64,000 bases of DNA from Hydrotaea diabolus. Its lineage: Eukaryota; Arthropoda; Insecta; Diptera; Muscidae. A program made the position numbers and the translations under genes. Of this stretch, positions 56,225 to 64,000 are shown piece by piece. The notes beneath the pieces are model-generated. The model was not told where the DNA came from. It made no database searches and saw only the letters and a program-made list of their open reading frames with translations. Where the stretch lies: contig OY740716.1 in the NCBI GenBank assembly GCA_963513945.1, positions 141,485,263 through 141,549,262 of the forward strand, given 5' to 3'. The stretch's first letter is position 1. The number at the start of each line of letters is the position of its first letter.

Positions 56225-56320
56225 AAAAATTACACTAAAATTTGGTTGTACCGATGGAATCATTTGGTTGGAAAAATATTTGGTTGTGGCAACGACCCGG
56301 TTCTCTACACAATAACAAAC
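56225..56320. repeat. C1 repeat, end fragment
   Basis: ATCATTTGGTTGGAAAAATA, TTTGGTTGTGGCAACGACCC, GGTTCTCTACACA. Confidence 0.5.
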
Positions 56321-56479
56321 GGTTCGCACACATATGAAAAATTTAAATATAATTAATATTTTTGAATATCAAATATTCACTGAGTCAATACCACATTGGT
56401 TGTCGGTGAAGCCTCTCCTTCTGGGCTACTCCAAGAGAATTTTAATCGATCGCGGCAATTACTCTGGCGTTGTTGACGT

Positions 56480-57084
56480 TACTATAAGAATATCAAAGTA
56501 AATGCCATCTTACATGACTGCTGGGCATTCTGATTTAGACGTCCCCGCTTGTAATGCTGGACTTCCCCCACTTCCCATCAAAATGATCGCTCCTTATACG
56601 AGTATGCAAGGGCTGGCGATGCTTTCCGTCATACGTTAGGTCGTATTATTACTTCTGTAGCACCGCATTACATCCCAGCAGGTACTAGTTCGAAAACATG
56701 AATTTGTTTAGGCGCTTGGGCAAGTCCTTTTTCTCCTTGTGTATGTAGATGATCGTCCGAAGACATAAGGTGAGAGCAGGTCACTGTTTTTAGGGCGGCA
56801 TTATGGCAATTCCGAATGTATTTCTACAGCTTTTCACTCATATTTGCTGTGGGCATGGCCGCTGCATACTACACCACTGACCGCCATATCGCTTTATAAA
56901 AGACCAACGAGGTTTCTTTGTTAGTGGCCCATGAGCTGCCGACGAGCGACTTGGAGACCTTGCTCTTACTTCTTAGCTTATTGCAGATATTAGTGAAAGG
57001 CGCTGATGACTTAAAAAGACTGCCAAACGTGACATCAAATATTTTGACGTAATTGGTGGGCATAACTAATGCAAGTCGAGACAT
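56480..57084 (-). pseudogene. Jockey-type LINE reverse transcriptase, C-terminal fragment
   Basis: Open from 57084 to 56869: NYVKIFDVTFGSLFKSSAPF, TNICNKLRSKSKVSKSLVGS, SWATNKETSLVFYKAIWRSV. This is the 'K.LGV..D....F..H...I..K...R...LK.L.GS.WG..KE.L...YK...RSV' region after the RT catalytic site. It goes on after a stop with YAAAMPTANMSE, HNAALKTVTCSHLMSSDDHL, the 'YA.P.W...Q..QN.ALR..TG' part. Two or more stops or frameshifts. No target duplication or tail found. Confidence 0.8.
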
Positions 57085-57948
57085 ATCTAAGAAAACAACT
57101 TTAGTATTTTAAATGTTCCTGCCAAATCAGCTGGATAGCCATGAAGCAATTGAAAACTCAAACAGTTGCGAAAACTCAGTTTAGGACTTAAAATGCTGTA
57201 ACTAAATCAGTTTGTGACACAAGCTGCTGTCCCAAAGAAACTTTCTGTCAATATTCTTGTGTGCGACCAAATGTCAACAAGGCTAAATTCTTAAAAGTTT
57301 CGAATAATTTCGTCCTTCGGCTTGAATTTTCCAAGCATATTTTTTTTGTGCCACATACTCTTCCTTGCCACCTCTTTGAATGTGGGTGGGCAGTTTTTGG
57401 TCGTAATGACTTTCGTTTGTTTTTTCGAAAAATATGAACACGAATATTCTGTATTCCATAAAGCGTTGATGTAAAAGTTTCCCTTTAGCTGTCGTAAGTA
57501 AAACTTTTACTTTGTCCTTTGCATTTGCGTGCTGCTCGTTGTCGAGTTCCTTTTTGGCTACGTGAAAGGAAAAGCAAAGAAAGTTAAACTGAAACTGAAA
57601 TGTTTATCATCAGTTGGGTGAAGTTTGCGTTTCTATGCCTGGCCGACTTAATAACTTATAAATGTTGAAAGTGGCTGGAAGACTAGAACATGGAATGACG
57701 AATAATTTTACAAGACATACTTTATTCTATTTTTTAAGTTTTACTCGTGTTATGTATTTTGTTTGTTATAATTTTACTTTGTGTTCACTCAGGCTTACCT
57801 TCTAAGAAGTTAGTGGTTTTTAAAGTTCGCAGGATGGGGCTTTATAAAGGGGTTTTCATTAAATGAGTCTGAATTCGTTTAGGTATTAATTTCAATATTA
57901 AAAAAGGTTAGCAATGCTCGATCGTGAATGGAGTGGAGAGCATTAACA
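57085..57948. other. Unassigned sequence
   Basis: No recognisable feature. Confidence 0.35.
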
Positions 57949-58857
57949 ATTACGAACATCTATAGATGGCAATCTACGTGTTGCCTGTCGCCATTTGACA
58001 TTTCTATCGACAAGACGGTTTTGACGTACGACCATCATTTGTGTTGTTTACAGAGACTTGAAAAAATCAATTTGGCAAAAAAATTTAATTAATTCGTGAA
58101 CATTTTTGTGCGATCATTTTTCACAACTTTCGACGTGGATTATCACGACAAGAGTGCATCGATGAACTTAAATCTTTGTATGGCGATGAAGCACCATCCT
58201 ATAGCACTGTGAAAAACTGGTTTTATGAATTCAATCGTGACCGACGCTCGCTCAAAGACGAAGGTCGTCCAAAAACGGCCGTTGTGCCAGAGAACATTAA
58301 TGCCGGGTGTGAAGTGTTAATGCAAGATCGTCATGTGAAATACCGTGAGATAGAGGCATCCTTGAGCATTTCTTCCACCAGCATACATTCGATATTGCAT
58401 GAACATCTGGCCGTAAAAAAGGTTTGTTCTCCTTGGATCGCGCACAATTTGACAATCACTCAAAAAAGGCTCGTGTCAATTGGTGCAATGAAGTTGTAAA
58501 AAAATACGATCGCGGTGCTTCAAAAGACGTTTATAAGATCGTCACAGGTGACGAATCATGGATCTATGCGTATGAGCCCGAAACAAAACAGCAATCGACC
58601 GTGCGGGTGTCTTCGAAGGCCAGCCAAATCTAACGAAGTTGTGCGTGGAAGAAGCACTTCGAAGCAAATGGTCCCCTGTTTCTTCGGCAAAAGTAGGCAT
58701 GTGGCGACAGTTCCGCTTGCGAAATGAAGGACGGTCAAATCTTAGTAGTACACCACAATTTTTTTGCCTAAAGTCTTCGAAAAACGAACAAGAGAAGACG
58801 AATCATTCTGCACCATGATAATGCGAGCTCTCACACATCGGCTCAAACCAGCACATT
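57949..58857 (+). mobile_element. DD34D mariner family N, 3'-truncated
   Basis: Decayed 5' end (ACGAACATCTATAG after TA), 5' UTR with GTGTTGCCTGTCGCCATTTG. Transposase pieces: MYGDEAPSYSTVKNWFYEFN, RRSLKDEGRPKTAVVPENIN, MQDRHVKYREIEASLSISST (58176-58499), KYDRGASKDVYKIVTGDESW (first D), IYAYEPETKQQSTVR. It ends at GCTCTCACACATCGGCTCAA just after the second-D motif, where C2 sequence starts. ATG lost; frameshifts at 58490 and 58620. Confidence 0.85.
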
Positions 58858-59426
58858 TTCTACGATCCCCAAACATATCATAAGTTAAACTCAACCATAC
58901 TATGATTCCCAAAACCATATTATGATCGTCACAACCATAGCGTCTTTTACATACAATAATAGTATGATCCTTACAACCATAGTATGATTCACACGCAACC
59001 ATGTTATGATCCCAACAACCATAGTATGATTCCACTCAACCATACTATGATCCCCATAATTATTTATTAGAATTGGGTTATGTTGTTATTTAATAATTAA
59101 GCAGACTTGAAAAGTGGAATTCACAACAGTACAGTGCGCTCGGGATAACGTCAACTAATTAAAACCGCGGGTGTTGACATTTACCAGATAATTGACGTTT
59201 ATCAATGTACAAATTTAAGACCAAAATATTATTAATACTGTAGTTTAAAGCGTTTTTATTACTTATAAATTAAAATCTAATCCAAAGAAAAACAAAAAAA
59301 GGTTTTCAACCTAAATCGTACATAAAACAACCAAAATATTCTACATAAAATAAAGCTATATGTAATATCTATTCTTTACCAGGTAATAAAAGAAATCTGA
59401 TATTTATTTCTGCTGTTTTTTCCTTT

Positions 59427-59905
59427 CTAATAATTTAAATACAGCTTTATCTCTAAACGTCTTAATACATTTAGGCCATCTTGTGCAACATTCTCGCATC
59501 CGGCCCAATCCAAAGCCCGGTTAAAAATTTCGAAGGCTTCGCTTGGTTTTACTGTCTGCAGGTTTTCACCAACATGGTAATCGGTATCACCAGCCACTTC
59601 TAATTCCTTATTTGCACATGACCCAGTAACGTCATCCAATAAAATATTCTACTCTTTAATGGAGGGCACTGTCTGTTACTGTTCATGAAATAGCTTTGCA
59701 ACTGCGCTCGCCATTTGTTATTGAAGCTCTGAGTCCATATTTGCTTTCGGAATGCTTAATGGAATATTTCCTCATCTTCCGTGAAACTCAAAAGAGTTTT
59801 CCAGCATTTAGCCATAGTGCCTGTTGTGACTCTATACCATGCGATCTTTAGAAGCGTAAAAGCATCTTTCAATGTTACAGTTTTCATTGAGTTGATTAGT
59901 TCTGA
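59427..59905 (-). pseudogene. pogo/Tigger transposase, C-terminal remnant
   Basis: MKTVTLKDAFTLLKIAWYRV, TTGTMAKCWKTL match the 'TLKDA...I..AW..V...TI..CW' motif that follows the DDE domain in pogo/Tigger (DDE_1) proteins. After a stop the open frame 59427-59639 begins MDDVTGSCANKELEVAGDTD and ends LNVLRRLEIKLYLNY. The DDE domain and the CENP-B-type HTH are deleted; its 5' side is cut by the MULE's neighbourhood. Confidence 0.65.
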
Positions 59906-60005
59906 TTTTTCCCGCTATCATGGCTAAAAGACTGTTTCTATAGTACAACTGAACATACCAAGACAATAACTACCTATCTATACACATAAGGGAAACCCCC
60001 TAAAT

Positions 60006-60014
60006 AGAAAATTA
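60006..60014. repeat. MULE target-site duplication, left
   Basis: AGAAAATTA, identical to 62406-62414. A 9-bp duplication is the mark of Mutator-like elements. Confidence 0.9.
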
Positions 60015-60019
60015 GGCGG

Positions 60020-60250
60020 TACGAACTAAGTCCCCAATGAACTAACTCCCCAAATCCGAAATGAACTTAGTCCCCAAATTTGGGGACTTAATTCATAATG
60101 AAATAAATCCCCAAAGTAGAAAATGAAATAAGTCCCTAACAAAGTGAATTAAACCCCCAATACAAAAATGAACTATGTCCCCAATGTTGAGGTTTTTTCC
60201 CTTAACGACAAAACCCCCCAATTCAAAAATGAAATAACTCCCCATTTTTC
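60020..60250. repeat. MULE left subterminal iteron array
   Basis: About nine units of TGAACTAAGTCCCCAA type at roughly 16-27 bp steps (e.g. 60022, 60038, 60062, 60108, 60132, 60155, 60169, 60225), some with TCCCT or CCCCCC. One unit at 60081 is inverted. Probably binding sites for the transposase. Confidence 0.8.
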
Positions 60251-60365
60251 GTCTTTGGTTCTTTATCCAAAAAAAAGAAAATATTTACATACATATATAA
60301 TAATACATATTTTCAGGCAATAACAAAAAAAAAACTAAATTCATTCAAATATAATATAAAAAAAA

Positions 60366-62009
60366 TTAGGTGTAGACATGCATTGAGTCTTCTACGACTT
60401 TTCGGCAATACGGGCAATTGTAATTTGGCATGCCCTTTGAAATAGCATCAGCCTGTAGTTTTAGGTTACATTCGTCGCAAATTTTTAAATGCTTACACGG
60501 TATAAAAACTATATTTGGGCTTTTGTCCTGACAGACAACACAGACATTTTCTACGTTGTATGATGGTGGTTCACTAATATCTTCAAACAAATCTTCGTCC
60601 GAAGATTCTTCTTTAAAAATATTTTCCTCTTCTACCATATTTACACATATGCCATTCTTCTCGTACACCATTCGGGACAGAAATGTAGCTACTGTTATTT
60701 TTCCCTGTTGCAATAAAAGAGATGCTTCCTTTATTTTTTCACTTTTTTCTACACTTGACCTTCTTCTCTTTTTCGCAAGCGATCCCCCACTTTCGCACAG
60801 CATTTCGAAATGTCGACTTTTAAAAAACTCTTCATCTCGAATTATTCGTACGAATTTAAAAAAAATGACCATTTCTTTCTGCAGAGCGTAGAAGAATTCC
60901 GTTGTAAGCCTCAACGGCAGATGTTGTCCGGGTATCCTGGTTATGTATTGTGAAGTGTTCACATCCAACCTGAAACATTACATATGTACATACATAGAAA
61001 AGAAGAAAAAATATTATTTTATGGAAAAATTATGTGATGAATTTTTATTATTACCTTATTAATCCACTGGTTTTCAAAATATTTCAAAAATGGTAAAAAT
61101 AAAAAGTTGCTATCCATCAAAAAAATTTTGGATTTTAGGTCAGTAAAAGAACTTTTTATTAATTCCGGCGGCAATAAAGGAAGTGCTAAGATTTTGTGGT
61201 AAAGCAATGATGCACTTTTGGAAGACCTAATGTATTCCAATAAGGATTTTTGTTTTGCCATATTTCGCCTTACAGCCTGGCAAAAATGAAACCTGAACGA
61301 CAAGAAAGGAAACATTTTGTGAGTGTAATCTCAAACTGAAACCCTTAAGTACTTAACTATATGACATTGTTGTAAGTATGTTAAAAATCTATTTTAGATA
61401 TGTATATGAGCAATATATCAAATCTCTTCCGTTGTAGTGTTCTGAAATTTGTTTCTGAGTGTAATTGGGTTAAAAATAAAAAAATCGCGCGAATTTTTTA
61501 TTTTTAACCCAATTACACTCAGAAACAAATTTCAGAACGACGTCACCAAGTTTTGCAATCCCCTTTGAATTTTTGAAAAACTTAAATTTTTTGTGTCGTC
61601 TTGCTTGCTATATAAAAATCGTTGCTTAAAATATAAATTATAAAAATGATTTCCAAACATGTACTTACCTTTCACAAGTCTTTCTAAAAGCGCTTCTTAT
61701 AGTACTAATATTAGTCTTAGCACCACTAAGAGCTCCCGCCGCATCTTCACAATCTCGCTTTATTGCTTTTAAAGCCTTCAACTCTTTGTAGGCTTCCTCC
61801 TCGCTGTCATGATCGTGTTCAACATATTTTTTTGGAACAACACATTTTCCATCAGACAGCAAGTTTACACGAGCTTTGCAATTTTGTTGTCTGCACTCGT
61901 ATTTCGACACACCTTTATAAACCGATTTTCTCATATATATCATTTTTTGCTCGATCACGTACAATAACTCACTGTTTCTCCTTTTGCCAGGAATTATTTC
62001 AAAATTCAT
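60366..62009 (-). pseudogene. FLYWCH zinc finger / MULE transposase C-terminus / RING finger gene, three exons, one frameshift
   Basis: Exon 1 61669-62009, exon 2 61055-61292, exon 3 60366-60969. Donors GTAAGT (61668) and GTAATA (61054), acceptors TCGTTCAG (61293) and TGTTTCAG (60970); all phases fit. Start: ATG 62007-62009; the frame runs back to a GTG, but there is no other ATG. Exon 1: FLYWCH finger with YECRQQNCKARV and EHDHD, then KRDCEDAAGALSG. Exon 2 continues R-FHFCQAVRRNMAKQKS and LALPLLPPELIKSSF, typical behind the MULE DDE domain. Exon 3: VGCEHFTIHNQDTRTTSAVE, AYNGILLRSAERNGHFF, then an A8 run (60858-60865) puts the frame off by one; the rest (KFVRIIRDEEFFKSRHFEML) goes on in the next frame. 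C-terminus: acidic stretch, then a C3HC4 RING (CVVCQDKSPNIVFIPCKHLK, CDECN, CPYC), stop at 60366. The catalytic core is absent between exons 1 and 2. Confidence 0.75.
61439..61538. repeat. 100-bp near-perfect palindrome in intron 1
   Basis: The left arm GTTCTGAAATTTGTTTCTGA... and the right arm ...TCAGAAACAAATTTCAGAAC match at 49 of 50 positions around the centre TCGCGCGA. There is no spacer. It is placed inside the 376-bp intron that replaces the transposase core. Confidence 0.9.
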
Positions 62010-62159
62010 TTTTTTACTACTTTCCACTTTCACGTTTTATTTCAAACTAATTACTGTCGCTAAAGAATGGACCATGAATGAGTCGAAAGAAAACATTGTT
62101 TCATTAATTATAACGGTTTTTACATTGGTATTTTTACAAATTATTTAATTTTAAAGAAA

Positions 62160-62400
62160 ATGAACTAATCCCCCAAAATAATGAACTAACCCCCCAAAAA
62201 TAATTTTAGGGGGTTTGTTCATTTCTATGAATTGGGGAGTTGTTTCATTATGAACTAAATCCCCAATTTTAAATATGAATTAAATCCCCAAAAAATGAAA
62301 TATGTCCCCAAAAGTCGTTGTTGTTTTTCTCTGTATATAATTTTGGGGACTTAGTTCATTTCGGATTTGGGGAGTTAGTTCATTGGGGACTTAGTTCGTA
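62160..62400. repeat. MULE right subterminal iteron array
   Basis: About ten units of the same type in both directions: TGAACTAATCCCCCAA (62161), TGAACTAACCCCCCAA (62182), TGAACTAAATCCCCAA (62251), TGAATTAAATCCCCAA (62276), and inverted TTGGGGAGTTAGTTCA near the end. Confidence 0.8.
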
Positions 62401-62405
62401 ACGCC

Positions 62406-62414
62406 AGAAAATTA
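62406..62414. repeat. MULE target-site duplication, right
   Basis: AGAAAATTA, identical to the left side. Confidence 0.9.
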
Positions 62415-63360
62415 CACACGGTTGTATGAAGGTATTTTAACTGTTACTATTTTTTGAATTATGTGAGTTATGTGAGTTGAGTTATGTGAGTTGACGTTTT
62501 AGAGCTTTGAGGTTTGGTTGACGTTTCAGAGTAGACAATACAAATAAAAAAGGGTTGACGGTTTGGGATGTTGACGAAATGGGGAGTTGACGTTATCCCG
62601 AGCTCACTGTAATTCTCATTCGTTTGGAGAGAGCCTGGTCTTAAAGAGTTCCGGTTTTTTTCATTAAAATGTAGATGCAAGAGGTCTTAAGCCGGTTAAA
62701 CCCTGTTCAATGTGTTAAAGCGAAATAAAACAAACGAGCTAAACATTAAGCATGTTATTTAAAACTATATTACAATTAGTTCAGGGCGGATTTGCGATCA
62801 TGTTGCTATTAAACATTTCATTAAGAAACAAAAATATACTCCAAAGGCAGTCGAAAAACACTTTGAATTGCAAACAGGAGTAAATTCAGGGAGTGAATTT
62901 CACTTCTTTATCCGTATACCCCAAGTAGCGAACGTGATTGAACCATGATCTATGGCTTTAAACTTAAGTGTAGGCAGATTTTAAATAAACGAGAACCATT
63001 CGGTAGTAGAGTATTCCACCGAACAAGGTAAATACAATGAAAATCCCTCGAATTGCCTTTAGACTGTTGTTGTTTTTATCATGGACAACAACCATGCACT
63101 GTATCGTGTACCTGTTTAAAAGTTGGTCTATAAAACACGTTTTGTTATGTTCATAGTCACAACCCTACGGTATGATTGTTATAATCATATTGTTAAATTT
63201 CTACAATATTAACATTTCCGCAATCATACTTTGGTCGCATACAATTGAAAAAAACAATAATATGGTTGCTACTAACATGCTTTTATTGTAGAGAAAATAT
63301 TATTATTGCCATATGAAAACCATTTTCTTTCTCTGTTTGTAGTTTATAGTAGACTGATAC

Positions 63361-64000
63361 TTAACCCTCTAATGCATGAATTTTTGTTTTGACCCCTAAT
63401 TTTTTATTAGACTAATTTAAGGTCGCTGATCACGAATCTGAGGTTGTTTTTTTGATTGGATGCCTCGTTCACCTTTTACAGGTAAAAATATTAAATCCGC
63501 CTTGAGGCGGGCCTATGCATTAATGTCTTAAAATTTATACAGCTAAATTTTTATTCAAATGTAAAACAAAATAATTTTATCTACATAAGTTGTAAATTTT
63601 TATTCATTCTTTATTATGGAACTTGTAAAAACATTTATTTGTTGTTGAATTACATAAATTAATCTTACATTTAACGCAAAATGCTTGAGTTTCCGATTTA
63701 CATCCTGGATACTTGCATGTTTTTTGCCGGAGCGGTCCAAAAAATCGCACCAATGGCCTATCGTATCTCATATTATGCACTGGCAAATACGTCTTTTTAG
63801 CCGTTGTAGGGGGAGTTAAAGATGATGGACGACCACGTTTGCCAGGTTGCACCGTATGAATCAAACACAGTGTTTTTGCCACTTCTGTTCTGAAGTCAGG
63901 TAGTGAACAGTTGACGACGTCCTTATTTAGTCTATTATAAAGACAATATGCGTTTACCATAGCTACGTCCAAAATATGATAAAATATTCGAATAGTCCAC
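63361..64000 (-). mobile_element. piggyBac-like element, 3' part, cut by window edge
   Basis: TTAA (63361-63364) followed by CCCTCTAATGCATGAATTTT, the CCC-start end at a TTAA site that marks piggyBac. Subterminal CCTATGCATTAATGTCT (63512 on) repeats the ATGCAT motif. The transposase frame enters from the right edge. Confidence 0.85.
63604..64000 (-). CDS. piggyBac-like transposase, C-terminal part (partial)
   Basis: Open from the window edge to the TGA at 63604-63606. WTIRIFYHILDVAMVNAYCL, YNRLN is the conserved end of the piggyBac DDE region ('R....F..ll D.A..NAY.ly'), with the D that in the family is the last catalytic-region aspartate. Then FRTEVAKTLCLI, a linker with GKRGRPSS, and a C-terminal cysteine-rich domain: CKYPGCKSETQAFCVKCKIN, LCNSTTNKCFYKFHNK, with the C-x4-C...C-x2-C...LC...CF..FH spacing of piggyBac zinc-binding ends. 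No stop or frameshift in 132 codons. The internal ATG at 63972 is not the start; the protein begins outside the window. Active state cannot be judged from here. Confidence 0.8.
   Translation of the reverse strand, partial: WTIRIFYHILDVAMVNAYCLYNRLNKDVVNCSLPDFRTEVAKTLCLIHTVQPGKRGRPSSLTPPTTAKKTYLPVHNMRYDRPLVRFFGPLRQKTCKYPGCKSETQAFCVKCKINLCNSTTNKCFYKFHNKE

Larger units (their letters stand above)
60015..62405 (-). mobile_element. Mutator-like element (MULE) with FLYWCH and RING coding gene
   Basis: 2391 bp between perfect 9-bp duplications. Terminal inverted repeats of ~67 bp with 2-3 mismatches: GGCGGTACGAACTAAGTCCC at the left, GGCGTTACGAACTAAGTCCC from the right. Behind them come arrays of the same short unit. 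One spliced gene on the minus strand fills the rest. No catalytic aspartates or glutamate of a MULE transposase were found, so it should depend on another copy for movement. Little decay of ends and duplication suggests a recent insertion. Confidence 0.9.
59132..62609 (-). mobile_element. pogo/Tigger-like element, split by the MULE
   Basis: Ends CAGTGCGCTCGGGATAACGT and, inverted, CAGTGAGCTCGGGATAACGT, with TA at both outer sides (59130-59131, 62610-62611). CAGT ends, TA duplication and the protein remnant fit pogo/Tigger. Without the MULE the element is ~1.08 kb, so internally deleted. Repeats of the GTTGACGT type lie at both ends. Confidence 0.85.
58857..63345 (-). mobile_element. C2 element split by a pogo/Tigger-like insertion
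   Basis: 63345 down to 62620 matches C2 from its left end through GACAACAACAATCGGAAGG, ATAGCCATTGATCAT and ATATATTTTTGTTTCTTGAA..AATGTTTAATA. 59125 down to 58857 goes on with AATAACAACA..CCAAT.CTAATAAATAATT and the TATGGTTG array. The right end, AACCATTTTCTTTCTCTGTT, corresponds to the C2 left end. So the element is complete but for part of its array, and 59132-62609 lies in the middle. Confidence 0.75.

Overview
The window looks like AT-rich nuclear DNA of a higher fly (Brachycera; a tephritid-like fruit fly would fit). I infer this from the transposon families: DD41D 'rosa'-like, DD37D maT-like and DD34D mariner elements, piggyBac, hAT MITEs, Jockey-type LINEs, very short introns, and CAG/CAA-rich untranslated-looking sequence. 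No intact host protein gene could be recognised. The closest to host sequence is 23.1-25.4 kb, which resembles a fly 5' untranslated exon ending at a consensus splice donor.

The rest is a transposon graveyard with much nesting. (1) At least eight copies or fragments of one maT-like (DD37D) Tc1/mariner element with ends reading CTTAGTAGGGACATAAATAC lie at 0, 5.2, 15.2, 16.9, 27.7, 29.9, 39.8 and 43.8 kb. (2) Several DD41D-type families: R-a (ends GGGTGATCCATCTAGAGG), R-b (ends CAGGGTGGGCCAAAA), R-c, R-d, and a 568-bp derivative at 8.1 kb keeping only the helix-turn-helix part. (3) Two DD34D mariner families: N (end ACGAGGGCTGCTATAT) and K (end TACGAGGGCATAACAATAAC). (4) One Tc1-like element at 30.7-32.2 kb. 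(5) Short inverted-repeat elements: a ~250-bp MITE in seven places, two hAT MITEs with 8-bp target duplications, and a PIF/Harbinger-like element with a small spliced Myb/SANT ORF. (6) Two families, C1 and C2, with CACAGAGAA-type ends; C2 carries a tandem array of TATGGTTG units. (7) Jockey-like LINE remnants at 51.7-53.1 and 56.5-57.1 kb.

The most interesting part is 58.9-64.0 kb. A C2 element on the minus strand is interrupted by a pogo/Tigger-like element (TA duplication, CAGTG ends). That element is interrupted by a Mutator-like element (MULE, 60015-62405) with a perfect 9-bp target duplication and ~67-bp inverted repeats continued by arrays of 'GAACTAAGTCCCCAA' iterons. The MULE carries a three-exon gene joining a FLYWCH zinc finger, the C-terminal part of a MULE transposase and a RING finger. 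The catalytic core is missing, one intron holds a 100-bp near-perfect palindrome, and an A8 run shifts the frame in the last exon. At the right edge is the 3' part of a piggyBac element with an open C-terminal transposase frame.

A recurring theme is elements that lost the catalytic part but kept a DNA-binding domain behind intact ends: the 8.1-kb HTH ORF, the 9.5-kb Myb/SANT ORF and the FLYWCH-RING MULE.
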